From NCBI RefSeq assembly GCF_051414035.1, contig NZ_JBLKNW010000001.1, positions 620,001 through 684,000 on the forward strand: a stretch of 64,000 bases of DNA, written 5' to 3'. This stretch comes from Halosimplex amylolyticum. Lineage in GTDB: Archaea > Halobacteriota > Halobacteria > Halobacteriales > Haloarculaceae. The notes under the pieces were generated by a model. That model ran no database searches. It worked only from the letters and a program-made list of their open reading frames with translations, and was not told the origin of the DNA. The translations under genes were made by a program, and so were the position numbers. Below are positions 52,688-61,142 of the stretch, piece by piece; position 1 is the first letter of the stretch, and every line of letters begins with the position of its first letter.

Positions 52688-52881
52688 TGGCCTCCGGCAA
52701 AGTCGACTTCTTCAACGACACTGGTGGATACGGTTTCATCGAGACCGAGGACGCGGACGACGACGTTTTCTTCCACATGGAAGACGTCGGCGGCCCGGAC
52801 CTCGAAGAGGGACAGGAAGTGGAGTTCGACATCGAGCAGGCCGACAAGGGCCCGCGCGCGACGAACCTCACGCGACAGTAA
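52687..52881 (+). CDS. cspA: Cold-shock domain protein, second of a tandem pair
   Basis: This 64-residue protein is identical to the preceding one in its first 61 residues. At DNA level the first half differs at many third positions, while the second half contains a run of more than 50 identical bases, which suggests local gene conversion between the two copies. It has no promoter of its own visible and is translated by coupling to the upstream gene. Confidence 0.95.
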   Translation: MASGKVDFFNDTGGYGFIETEDADDDVFFHMEDVGGPDLEEGQEVEFDIEQADKGPRATNLTRQ

Positions 52882-53036
52882 GTCGCTCTCTGTAACTACG
52901 GCGTCAGCTTCCTGCTGACTCCGATTTTCACATTATCACACCGTCGAGCGACGGCGCCCGCGCCACCGCTTCGACGGGCCACGATCGCTCCCAGAGCGAC
53001 GGGAACCGGGAAAGCCGAGAAACGCGAGCCGACTGC

Positions 53037-53903
53037 CTACTGCGGGTCGATATCGTGTAGTTTCGCCATGTCCTCGTCGGTGAGGGCCACCTGCGACGCC
53101 GCGACGTTCGATTCGAGGTGATCGACGCTCGACGTCCCCGGGATGGGCAGCGTCACGTCCGAGTGCTCCAGGAGCCACGCGAGCGCGACCTGCCGCCGGC
53201 TCGCGTCGTGGGCCTCGCCGACTTCGTCGAGTACGTTCGCCACCCCGTCGTCCTCGACGGTGTAGAGTGGCCCCCACGGGATGAACCCGACGTCGTACTC
53301 CTCGCAGGCCTGCAGGACGTCCTCGTCGTCGCGATACCCGATGTTGTACTGGTTCTGGACCGTCGCGATGTCGACGATGTCGCGAGCGGTCTCCAGTTGT
53401 TCCACGCTGACGTTCGAGAGACCGACGTGGTCCACCTGTCCGACGTCTTTCATCTCTGCGAAGGCGTGGACCGAGTCCTCGAAGTCGGTGTCGGGATCCG
53501 GACGATGGAACTGGTAGAGGTCGATGGAGTCGACACCGAGACGGTCGCGGCTCACCATGACCTGATTGTGGAGGTAGTCGGGGTCACCGTGCGGGAGCCA
53601 CTCGCCGTCGCGGTGGCGGAGCAGACCGGCCTTCGTGGCGACGACCGGGTCCGCGTCGACGTCGGCGAGCGCCTCGCGGAGGATCCGCTCGCTGACGCCC
53701 GGCCCGTAGGAGTCGGCGGTGTCGATCAGGTCGACGCCCAGTTCGACGGCCCGCTGGACGACGCTCCGGGCCGTCTCCTCGTCGTCGGGTCGGCCGATGA
53801 TGTCCTCGCCAGTGAGTCGCATCGCCCCGAACCCGAGGCGATGGACCGTCACCTCACCACCGATGTCGAACGTGTCGCTTTCGTTGTGTACGTCGTCAGC
53901 CAT
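53037..53903 (-). CDS. Aldo/keto reductase
   Basis: The protein has 288 residues forming an (alpha/beta)8 barrel. The catalytic tetrad is visible: Asp and Tyr in LIDTADSYGPG, Lys in VVATKAGLL, and His in IDLYQFHRPDP. The C-terminal NADPH-binding part includes PIPGTSSVDHLESN. It reduces aldehydes or ketones with NADPH in the cytoplasm; the substrate is unknown. The gene is monocistronic, with 180 bp to the divergent arsN2. Confidence 0.92.
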   Translation of the reverse strand: MADDVHNESDTFDIGGEVTVHRLGFGAMRLTGEDIIGRPDDEETARSVVQRAVELGVDLIDTADSYGPGVSERILREALADVDADPVVATKAGLLRHRDGEWLPHGDPDYLHNQVMVSRDRLGVDSIDLYQFHRPDPDTDFEDSVHAFAEMKDVGQVDHVGLSNVSVEQLETARDIVDIATVQNQYNIGYRDDEDVLQACEEYDVGFIPWGPLYTVEDDGVANVLDEVGEAHDASRRQVALAWLLEHSDVTLPIPGTSSVDHLESNVAASQVALTDEDMAKLHDIDPQ

Positions 53904-54083
53904 AGCACAGTTCGCTCGGGCTTCCAGTCACTAAGCGATGGGGATGGCGGAACGTAGCGTGGGTTTTCGAAGTTCTGTACGCGACGTACTGTCTACGTCC
54001 TGAGCGGGCCCGGCATTTCCGCCGCTCCCCGTTCCCGACTGGGCCGACAATCTAATCGTCCCGGAAGACGACACGACGCACAC

Positions 54084-54527
54084 ATGACCGAATCGGCGAT
54101 CAGACTCGAACGCGCCGACGAAGACGGACTCCGGTACGTCGAGAGGGTGCTTGGACGGGCTGATCTCCCGACCGACGACGTCCACGCGGATTCAGCCCGA
54201 TTGTACGTCGCACGCGCCAACGGCGACCGCGTCGGAGTCGGCGGGATCGAAGTCCACGGAGACGATGGGCTGCTCCGGTCGGTCGCAGTGGAAGAATCGA
54301 CGAGGGGCGAGGGCCACGGCACTGCGATCGTCGACGCGCTCGAAGCCGAGGCCCGAGACGCGGGCATCCAGCGGTTCTATCTCCTCACCACTACGGCCAG
54401 CGAGTTCTTCGCCAGCCACGAGTATGTGGAGATCGACCGCACCGACGTGCCCGGAACCATCCGAAACACCACCGAATTCACCGAGCTCTGTCCGTCGTCG
54501 GCGATCTGTATGCGGAAAGCGCTCTGA
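54084..54527 (+). CDS. arsN2: ArsN2-type GNAT acetyltransferase
   Basis: The 147-residue GNAT protein matches the ArsN2 pattern: VGVGGIEVHGDDGLLRSVAVEE, RGEGHGTAIVDALE as acetyl-CoA loop, YLLTTTASEFFASHEYVEIDR, and ELCPSSAICMRKAL at the end. ArsN-type enzymes are linked to arsenic resistance; ArsN1 acetylates organoarsenicals, while the reaction of ArsN2 is not firmly established. No ars operon is nearby. It is divergent from the aldo/keto reductase. Confidence 0.8.
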   Translation: MTESAIRLERADEDGLRYVERVLGRADLPTDDVHADSARLYVARANGDRVGVGGIEVHGDDGLLRSVAVEESTRGEGHGTAIVDALEAEARDAGIQRFYLLTTTASEFFASHEYVEIDRTDVPGTIRNTTEFTELCPSSAICMRKAL

Positions 54528-54877
54528 GTACACGTTCTTCTGCCACGCGAGTTCGAGTGGGCTCGCAGTTTAAGATGTGACAGAAGCTAGCTTTCGTCCG
54601 AGGTGTGTCGTTATTGGACTCCGATCCCAAGAGTCGCGTCGACGGTCCCTCGCTGACAGCGTCGGGTATCTACCGACAGGCCGATCCGACTTCGTCCTAA
54701 TCCACGTTTGGGTTCCGAGACAGTGAGACTGAATGTTTTTGGACCCTATTCCCACTTTGGATACATATTATCGAGGGGGGCGAACTGTTAACTATGTCAG
54801 AACATGTTGTGTCTTTCTTCGCAAGATTAAACAACAGAGTCCTATGAACCGTTTGTTCCGCAGAGATAGTACGTACT
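54528..54877. other. A+T-rich gene-free interval beside module copy B
   Basis: This 350-bp stretch lies between arsN2 and the end of the anchored-protein gene of copy B. The right half (from ~54720) is clearly richer in A+T than the genome average, matching the composition of the module's distal gene. I see no supported gene; the short frame opening at 54793 has only 17 codons. Confidence 0.5.
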
Positions 54878-55705
54878 TTACTTCGTTTTCCCGTCGGAGA
54901 GCGTAACGTTCCCAGCAGCTTGGTCTAGACGATTGATATATGCTTCTTGAGCTTCCGTTTGGTTTTCCACAGTCTCCCAATACTGGTCAGTGAACTCGGG
55001 AGTAGTTATCTTGTTCAGATAGTACTCACGGGCCAGCGACGTATTGAGATACCACATCTTCGGTTTCGAACCCGTATTATTTACTTCGGCAATACGAAGG
55101 CGGTTGGGGATTTTCCCCTCAATTTTTCCATTGTCGTATTGGACTACTGCTTGCGTGTATCCCGCGGTGACGAGGGCGTTGACCTGTTTTACCCGACGGT
55201 TTTCGTCTTCTGAGCGTGCGCTGAGATTCACTGCAATGATCAATATCTCTCCTTCAACAACCCTCCACCCACGAATCTTTACAGGCACCCCAGAGTAAGT
55301 TTCTGTTTCACCAAAAACGACGTCTACGAATTCTCCGTACCTTTCGTTCGCATATGGCCCTGGAGTCGGTGTCGGGTCTATCGTTGCTGTCGGAGTGTAC
55401 GTCGCTGTAGATGGCGGTGCCTGCGTTTGGGTCGTGATGGGGATGATCGTTGAACTCTCTGTAGGCGTCGAATCTGCATTTTGAGTGGATGTAGGTACTG
55501 TCGATATGGAATTGGTCTCTGTTGAGAGCGCAGTTTCAGCAGTTTTTGATGGAGTGCTATCATCAAATAGTCCACCAAGGAAAAGCACTGAGACCGCTAT
55601 GACCCCGATGAGGAAAAGTCCCAGTAGTGCCAGTACTACAGTCGTACTTTGTGCAACATCACTGTCAGAGATGTTTTCGAAGATCATCTTTTGAGTAGTG
55701 TCCAC
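54878..55705 (-). CDS. Membrane-anchored protein with Thr/Pro linker and unrecognised ectodomain, copy B
   Basis: The protein has 275 residues. A ~20-residue cytoplasmic start (MDTTQKMIFENISDSDVA) is followed by one membrane helix (LALLGLFLIGVIAVSVLFLGG). A Thr/Ser/Pro-rich linker of ~75 residues leads to the same ~160-residue ectodomain as in the 29744-30538 gene, entering with PYANERYGEFV and carrying VKIRGW, YDNGKI and LRIAEVNNTGS. The two ectodomains are roughly half identical, far less similar than the PKD partners. The gene is A+T-rich relative to its neighbours and follows the PKD gene by 12 bp. Confidence 0.85.
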   Translation of the reverse strand: MDTTQKMIFENISDSDVAQSTTVVLALLGLFLIGVIAVSVLFLGGLFDDSTPSKTAETALSTETNSISTVPTSTQNADSTPTESSTIIPITTQTQAPPSTATYTPTATIDPTPTPGPYANERYGEFVDVVFGETETYSGVPVKIRGWRVVEGEILIIAVNLSARSEDENRRVKQVNALVTAGYTQAVVQYDNGKIEGKIPNRLRIAEVNNTGSKPKMWYLNTSLAREYYLNKITTPEFTDQYWETVENQTEAQEAYINRLDQAAGNVTLSDGKTK

Positions 55706-55717
55706 AGTTAAGCGGAC

Positions 55718-56938
55718 TTAGAAACCTCCCGAACCAGCCCGCCCAGGGGGAACACGACCAGTTCGTGTATTTGTCTCGGTCTCAGCGCTATCTTCAGTAT
55801 TATCCTCTCTGTTTTCCTCACTGCCGTCTTCCTCACCACTGCTGCCATAGTTATCCGCATAATTATGAGATATCGCGCTCCAGTCCAGGGGGTCGTCTTC
55901 GTTCTCCTCCTCACCACCGTCTGATTCCTTTCTTTCCGATGTACTTCTGGAAGCATTATAGGCTGGGTTCACATTAGTAGTCTTGACCCCAAGCGCTGTT
56001 TTGTACGCTTCTTGGCTGTCGAATTCGACGACGCCGTCGGTCGAATCGTAGGAGACGCCGGCGTTGTTCTGGGCGAACTCCGCGTCGAGGGTCTGGCCGG
56101 CCCACACGATCGTGCCGTCGTTGTCGGCGTCGGTGATGACGATGCCGTTACTGTCGAGGGTCATCCGGTCGTTGTTACAGTAGGTGTCGTCGTCTCTGTT
56201 GTACCGCGAGCATTGCTCACCGTCACTATCCCCGCTTCCCGACGAACTACCGCCGCTAGCGGCAGCAGATGGGCTGTGCACTTTGATTTCTCTGGTCGCG
56301 GTACGCTGGCGGCCCACCCGGTCGACGACCGTGGCGCTGAGCGTGTAGTTGCCGGCCGTCGAGAACGCGTGAAGGTAGTCCGCCGTTGCGCTCTCGCCGG
56401 CGATACTCGTCCGATTGTGCCAGTCCCCGTCGACCCGCCAGGTCACTGCCGCGACGTCCGCGTTGCCAGCCGACACAGACGCGGTATACCCGGCGACTTC
56501 GCCCGTGTTCAATGCTTGCGGCCCGGAGAGAGTAACCGACGGTCCGTTGGATTCCTCGACGTGAACCCGCAACGTATCGCGACTGGTTGCACCGTCGTCG
56601 TCGGTAACAGTCACCGTCGCGTTGTACGTCCCGACCTGTCGGGCGACGAACGACGTCTGGCCGCACGTCCGGCAGTCCGGCCGGATATAGTCGCCGTCCG
56701 GTTGTTCGAGTCGCCACTCGTACTCGGCGATCTCCCCGTCGGGATCTCGCGACCCCGTCGCGTCCAGATACACGGTCGCGTTGGCCGTGACGTTCTGGTC
56801 CAACCCAGCGTCGGCCAACGGCGCCTCAGTCCCGGGACTCGCCGCTCCAGCGGCCCCCGGGACGAAACTCACCACCGTCCCGACGACGAGCGCGAAACAC
56901 AGCGCCGCCGTCGGAATTCCCCGATCCCTGTCCAGCAT
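55718..56938 (-). CDS. Secreted PKD-domain protein, module copy B
   Basis: The protein has 406 residues. The signal peptide (LCFALVVGTVVSFVPGAAGA) follows a short basic start unlike that of copy A. The PKD domain, second Ig-like domain and Ser/Gly linker are almost identical to the protein encoded at 28476-29744. After residue ~335 the acidic Asn/Glu/Ser-rich tails diverge, but both end with NTRTGRVP followed by a short variable end (here PGRAGSGGF). The conserved CRTC pair and the later CSRYN and YCNN cysteines are kept. Function unknown. Confidence 0.85.
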   Translation of the reverse strand: MLDRDRGIPTAALCFALVVGTVVSFVPGAAGAASPGTEAPLADAGLDQNVTANATVYLDATGSRDPDGEIAEYEWRLEQPDGDYIRPDCRTCGQTSFVARQVGTYNATVTVTDDDGATSRDTLRVHVEESNGPSVTLSGPQALNTGEVAGYTASVSAGNADVAAVTWRVDGDWHNRTSIAGESATADYLHAFSTAGNYTLSATVVDRVGRQRTATREIKVHSPSAAASGGSSSGSGDSDGEQCSRYNRDDDTYCNNDRMTLDSNGIVITDADNDGTIVWAGQTLDAEFAQNNAGVSYDSTDGVVEFDSQEAYKTALGVKTTNVNPAYNASRSTSERKESDGGEEENEDDPLDWSAISHNYADNYGSSGEEDGSEENREDNTEDSAETETNTRTGRVPPGRAGSGGF

Positions 56939-57058
56939 CCTCTACTCGCCGGTGGTTCCCTCTCCGGTATAAATGTTCGTGGTCCAACACTGTCGGTCGT
57001 ACTGTCGGTACTGTCGACAGGTACACGCAGCTACCACTCTGTGTCTACGAGGTCCTCG
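56001..57058 (-). repeat. Inverted long repeat, copy B (partner at 28356-29438)
   Basis: This covers most of the PKD gene, its promoter and the last ~28 bp of the DUF447 gene. It is nearly identical, in inverse orientation, to the copy 26.5 kb away. Recombination between the two would invert the intervening segment. Confidence 0.9.
56967..57020 (-). promoter_or_regulatory. Promoter with operator-like half-sites, module copy B
   Basis: On the minus strand the order is CTGTCGA (57014-57020, one base from the copy A half-site), CCGACAG (57002-57008), CCGACAG (56990-56996), then the TATA box TTTATAC (56967-56973). Spacing equals that of copy A. The furthest half-site is 10 bp from the DUF447 stop. 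Confidence 0.65.
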
Positions 57059-57639
57059 ATACGGTCGAAGGCCGTCCGTTCGCGCTCGCCGCCACAGGTA
57101 TCGACCACGGTCTCGAAGTACGCGAGTCGGTCGAGAAGCGTCTCGGTGTCGTACGATTCGACGTCGAGCCTGGAGGCCGCGACGGTCGCCTCGATTACGG
57201 CGTAGAAGCCGCGATTCGTCGTCGGGACGACCCGCCGCTCGACGCCGCTGTCGACGGGATCGAGCCGCCAGGTGACGACTTCCGTGCCGCCCTCGTCGGT
57301 CGCTCCCGTCCGTTCGACCGCGACTTCCGCCCACGCGTCGGCGCTGTCGAGGACGGGATGGTCCACCTCGTGGACGGCGAGTGCGGCGTCGACGAAGTCG
57401 ACCGGGTCGCGTGTGAACTGTACGTAGCCCGCTCCACGTTCCTCGAAGTTCCGCCGGGTTCGCGTGCGGCCGTAAGTGCGCGCCGTCACCGGGTCGCCGG
57501 CGTGGATGCCGAGCGCGGCGACGTTCCAGCGGTCGTTCGGACCGCGCGTGGTGACGACAGACTCGACGACGCCGGAGAGGTGGACCGGCCACTCGCCGGC
57601 GCCGCCGCGATCGCCCGCCCGGGGTCTGTCCCCCGTCAC
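57031..57639 (-). CDS. DUF447 family protein
   Basis: The protein has 202 residues from a GTG that overlaps the previous stop by four bases. The fold looks like a split-barrel flavin reductase type: WNVAALGIHAGDPVTARTYG, AGYVQFTRDPVDFVDAALAV and RGFYAVIEATVAASRLDV. The family is archaeal and uncharacterised, and occurs beside C1-cofactor genes in methanogens and methylotrophs. It is the last gene of the cofD operon. Its 3' end is duplicated at 28356-28383. Confidence 0.85.
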   Translation of the reverse strand: MTGDRPRAGDRGGAGEWPVHLSGVVESVVTTRGPNDRWNVAALGIHAGDPVTARTYGRTRTRRNFEERGAGYVQFTRDPVDFVDAALAVHEVDHPVLDSADAWAEVAVERTGATDEGGTEVVTWRLDPVDSGVERRVVPTTNRGFYAVIEATVAASRLDVESYDTETLLDRLAYFETVVDTCGGERERTAFDRIEDLVDTEW

Positions 57640-58475
57640 ACGTCCAGCCCCCGTTCCAGCGCGACGAAGAGCCCGGCCGCGACGATATCGGCGGTCGTGC
57701 CGGGGTTGACGTCTTCCGCGACGAACTCGTCGGCCAGCGTCTCCGGGTCGCCCTCGCCGTCGAGGGCCGCCTGCGCCCGTTCGGTCGCCGCTTCGGCGGT
57801 CGCCCGGTCGTGTTGCGTCGCGACGAATGTGTCGACCTCGTCGGCGAGCAGTTCGAGGAAGGTCCGCGCGGCGCGATCGGCGACCGGGCCGTCGCCGCGC
57901 TCGATGGACTCGGCGGCCGCGAACACGCGCTCGAATCTCTCGACCCACTCCCGGGCGACGCCGTCGCGGCCGGCCGAGCGACCCATGATCTCCCGGAGCG
58001 TGAGTTCGCGGGCCTCCAGTTCGGGCACGGCGTCGCTCCCGCGTCGCACGTCGAGCGGTTCCATGCCTTCGGGGGGTTCGTCGACGGCCACTTCGACCGC
58101 TTCGAACGCACGGTAGAAGTTCGCCGCGTCGGCGACGGTCGTCGCGTCGACGACCGCTGTCGCCCCGTCGGGTGTGAGCGACCGATCGTCGGCGCCCGCG
58201 GCGGCGACCAGCGGGAGCTGCAGGAGGACGGCGCCGAACTGCGTGTTGCCGCCGCGCTGCTCACTCATCCCCTCGATAGCGTGCAAGAACGATTCACCGA
58301 GCGGTTCGCCGTCGGCGGCCATCGCCAGTCCCGGCCGCGCCCCGACGGCGCCGGCGAGGAAGTGCTCGAAGCGCAGGTCGTCGTACTCCCGGTGGCGGTC
58401 GACGTTCCCGGGCTTCGGCGTCCCGGCGACTTCGAGCAAGAGCGCGAGTTCGGCGTTCTGGGCGGTCGTCCTCAC
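57636..58475 (-). CDS. CitG-like triphosphoribosyl-dephospho-CoA synthase family protein
   Basis: The protein has 279 residues from a GTG with a 4-bp overlap. The family motif is LEVAGTPKPGNVDRHREY, followed by HAIEGMSEQRGGNTQFGAVLLQLPL. True CitG makes the citrate-lyase prosthetic group precursor, but no citrate lyase genes are present. Archaeal members cluster with cofactor genes and probably catalyse another transfer to a nucleotide-like substrate. It sits between the Dus-like and DUF447 genes in one operon. Confidence 0.85.
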   Translation of the reverse strand: MRTTAQNAELALLLEVAGTPKPGNVDRHREYDDLRFEHFLAGAVGARPGLAMAADGEPLGESFLHAIEGMSEQRGGNTQFGAVLLQLPLVAAAGADDRSLTPDGATAVVDATTVADAANFYRAFEAVEVAVDEPPEGMEPLDVRRGSDAVPELEARELTLREIMGRSAGRDGVAREWVERFERVFAAAESIERGDGPVADRAARTFLELLADEVDTFVATQHDRATAEAATERAQAALDGEGDPETLADEFVAEDVNPGTTADIVAAGLFVALERGLDV

Positions 58476-59314
58476 GCGTTCGATCCCCCTGGTTCGGCGT
58501 TGGGGGCCCGCTCGGACCGCTGTTTCTCGGCGCCGTCGAACCACTCGTCGACGGCCCTGCGGACCCGCCGGAGTACCCTCGGATCGTCGCTCGGTCGGCC
58601 GAGGCTGACGGCGTCTGCACCGTAATCGAGATACTCACGGACCGTCGCCCGGTCGCGAACGCCGTTGTTGGCGACGACGAACGCGTCGGTGGCGTCGACC
58701 ACGTCGGCGACGACCGCCTCGGAGTCCATCGCGTCGACGTGGAGGAGATTAGCACCGGCGTCGTCCAGCCGGGCCGCTACTGCGGGCAGGTCGACGCCCG
58801 CGAGTTCGGTACGAACCTTCACGCTGACTGTCGCTCCGGTCTCTGCGGCCGCACGGACGTACGCCGCGAGTCGGTCGGGGTCACGCAGGAGCGACTCGCC
58901 GGCGCCGGCGGCGCACATCTCGTCCTGCCGGCAGTGGGCGTTGATCTCCACGATCGCGCCGTGGTCGGCGCAGACCGCGGCGGCCTCCGCGACTGGTTCC
59001 GGCCCGCTGGCGCGGACGTTGAACGCCGCTCTGAGCGGCGCATCGGCGAGTGCGGACAGTTGCTGATCGATGAACGCTACCGGATCGGCCGGGAGGAACT
59101 CGTCGCGGTCGCGGTCGACCAGTTCTCTCGCAGCTTCGCGAGTCGGCTCGTCGAGCGCGATTCCACCGAGGAAGGCACAGCCGGCGTACTCGCTCGCGGC
59201 CCGCGCCCAGGCGGCGTCCGACTGGCCGCTCAGGCTGGCGAGCGCGAGTCGGGGTTCGAACGGTACGTCGCCGCGGCCGGGGTTAGTGCGGTCGCCGTCC
59301 CCGTTCGCGCTCAT
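58472..59314 (-). CDS. Dihydrouridine-synthase-like FMN TIM-barrel protein
   Basis: The protein has 280 residues from the ATG encoding MSANGDGDRTN. TIM-barrel features of the Dus/dihydroorotate dehydrogenase group are EINAHCRQDEMCAAGAG, LLRDPDRLAAYV, VSVKVRTELAG, LLHVDAMDSE and FVVANNGVRDRATVREYLDYGADAVSLGR. The usual GCP element of Dus is replaced by HCRQ, so tRNA may not be the substrate. The 4-bp overlaps with cofD and the CitG-like gene show co-translation. Confidence 0.8.
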   Translation of the reverse strand: MSANGDGDRTNPGRGDVPFEPRLALASLSGQSDAAWARAASEYAGCAFLGGIALDEPTREAARELVDRDRDEFLPADPVAFIDQQLSALADAPLRAAFNVRASGPEPVAEAAAVCADHGAIVEINAHCRQDEMCAAGAGESLLRDPDRLAAYVRAAAETGATVSVKVRTELAGVDLPAVAARLDDAGANLLHVDAMDSEAVVADVVDATDAFVVANNGVRDRATVREYLDYGADAVSLGRPSDDPRVLRRVRRAVDEWFDGAEKQRSERAPNAEPGGSNA

Positions 59315-60303
59315 TCGACCGCCTCCAGCGCGTCTCTCACCGCGCGGGCGACGCGGGTCGCGTCGTCTTCGTCGTCCATCCGGGTGTCGGTGCGGACGAC
59401 GGGGCGGTCGAGTTCGGTCCCGTCGGCGTCGTCGAGGACGAACGCGTCGGCGAAGGGGTAGGCCTCGGCGACGCCGGCGGTGCTGGCCTCGTAGCCTTCG
59501 GCCTCCAGCAGGTCGTCGGCGGGGCCGGAGAAGACTGTGTCCTCGACGAACGGCGAGACGGCGACCACGGTGGTCTCGGCGAGCGTCTCGCGGACCCCGT
59601 CCAGCGCGAGCATCGGCCCGAGGCTCGTGATCGGGTTCGACGGGCCGACGACCACCGGTTCGGAGAGCGCGTCGCGGACGGCGGGGGTGGCCGCGGCCTC
59701 GTCGCTCCCCCGGAACTCGACGGACTCGATCGCGGGCTCGCCGCCGTGAGCGACCCAGAACTCCTGGAAGTGCATCGGTCCCTCCTCGGTGTGGACGATG
59801 GTCGCCACGGGGTCGTCGCTCATCGGTAGCAGGTCGACGGTCAGGTCGAACGCGTCCGCGAGCGTCCGCGTCGCCTCTGTGAGCGTACGCCCCTCGTCGA
59901 GCAGGCTCGTCCGCGTGAGGTGGACGGCGCGGTCGGCGTCGCCGATGTGCATGAACTCGCCGACGCCGGAGAACCGGCGCCAGCGGGCGATCCGTCGGCC
60001 CGCAGTCTGGCGCTCGTCGGGAAGGTATCTGGGTCCCGGTTCGAACCCGGCCGACTCGGCGAGCGAGACGAGTTCTTCGTGGGTCGTCGCGGTGTCGTCG
60101 GCGATGCCCCACCACAGGTCGCGGTCGAGGCGGTCGCCGCGGAGGTAGAGGACGGTGTCGACGTCCGGGCAGACGAGGTGGCCGCCGAGCTCCACGTCGT
60201 CGCCGGTGTTGCCGACGACGACGGTCTCGCCCGGGTCGAACACGGCGTCGGCGCCCGACAGGAGCTTCGGCGTGCCCGTCCCGCCGGACAGAAACGTCAC
60301 CAT
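59311..60303 (-). CDS. cofD: 2-phospho-L-lactate transferase CofD (F420 biosynthesis)
   Basis: The protein has 330 residues from the ATG encoding MVTFLSGGTGTPKL. The GGTGTPKLLSG start, NTGDDVELGGHLVCPD, and GPSNPITSLGPML are CofD signatures. It joins the phospholactyl (or phosphoenolpyruvyl) moiety to the Fo deazaflavin, giving F420-0. Haloarchaea use F420. It is the first gene of the four-gene operon, and the leader region upstream is 177 bp with no other gene. Confidence 0.95.
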   Translation of the reverse strand: MVTFLSGGTGTPKLLSGADAVFDPGETVVVGNTGDDVELGGHLVCPDVDTVLYLRGDRLDRDLWWGIADDTATTHEELVSLAESAGFEPGPRYLPDERQTAGRRIARWRRFSGVGEFMHIGDADRAVHLTRTSLLDEGRTLTEATRTLADAFDLTVDLLPMSDDPVATIVHTEEGPMHFQEFWVAHGGEPAIESVEFRGSDEAAATPAVRDALSEPVVVGPSNPITSLGPMLALDGVRETLAETTVVAVSPFVEDTVFSGPADDLLEAEGYEASTAGVAEAYPFADAFVLDDADGTELDRPVVRTDTRMDDEDDATRVARAVRDALEAVE

Positions 60304-60480
60304 ACTCCGCCGTAGGGGTGACCCCGGGCTAAAGCTTTGCGTCCGCGGCAGCGACTCCGGGCCGCAGCGCGGTCTGGAATCGCCACACTGCACCGGATCG
60401 TCGCGATCGAACTATTGTCAGACGTGAGAATTGCACCTCTAGACTCAAGGGGGGTCGTCGAGTGATCCGACCAGGATCCG

Positions 60481-61032
60481 ATGCCAGACGTTCACAACCG
60501 AGAATCGGGTGCAGACGCACACCGATTCGCCCCCGCTGCACCGGACGAGGAGCACGTCTACGGTGCGTGTAGTCCGGGCTGGCACACCGCCGCCGCCCAC
60601 AGCGAGGCCCTCGCCGACTGGATCGCCGTCGTCCGCGCTCACGACGTCGAGCGCGTCTGTAGCCTCCAGCCCGGGGCCGCCTGCCCCGACGACTGCGACG
60701 CCGACGGATACGTCGACGCGTTCGGCGACGACAGGGTGCTCCACGCGCCCGTCCCGGACGGCCGCCTCGTCAGCCCCGCCCTCCTCGACAGAGAACTGTT
60801 GCCCTTCCTCGACGACGCCGTCGCCGCCGACGAACGGGTCGTCGTCCACTGTCTCGACGGGATCGGCCGCACTGGACAGGTGCTCGCCGCCTGGCTCGCA
60901 CACGACCGCGGCTACGGCCCCGAACGAGCCATCGAGACGGTCGAGGTGACGGGCCGCAAGCCCCGCGATCCCGTCCGCAGGGGCAACGCCACCGAACAGG
61001 AACTGTACGACCTGCTCGCGGTCTTCGGCTGA
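60481..61032 (+). CDS. Dual-specificity/tyrosine phosphatase-like protein
   Basis: The protein has 183 residues. The catalytic loop is HCLDGIGRTG (C124 to R130, the HCx5R signature). The general acid Asp is probably in VPDGRLV. The N-terminal half contains several more Cys (C30, C60, C68, C72) around an Ala/His-rich stretch. It probably hydrolyses phosphoprotein or another phosphomonoester. It stands alone between cofD and the HD gene. Confidence 0.85.
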   Translation: MPDVHNRESGADAHRFAPAAPDEEHVYGACSPGWHTAAAHSEALADWIAVVRAHDVERVCSLQPGAACPDDCDADGYVDAFGDDRVLHAPVPDGRLVSPALLDRELLPFLDDAVAADERVVVHCLDGIGRTGQVLAAWLAHDRGYGPERAIETVEVTGRKPRDPVRRGNATEQELYDLLAVFG

Positions 61033-61142
61033 TCCGCCGTTCCCGGCGTCGCGTTCGCCCCCGGAGTCGCGACGGCCGCGGTCGGGACGGTCGCGGCAGT
61101 CGATGCTGACCCTTATGTCGGGAGACGCGTAATTTCGACCCA

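Noticed and set aside
53931..54367. Minus-strand frames opposite arsN2
   Set aside because: Ser/Arg/Pro-rich shadows; ArsN2 motifs on the plus strand are clear.
28356..57058. Composite transposon bounded by the inverted copies
   Set aside because: No transposase gene or terminal inverted repeats with target duplications are visible; simple duplication with gene conversion explains the data.
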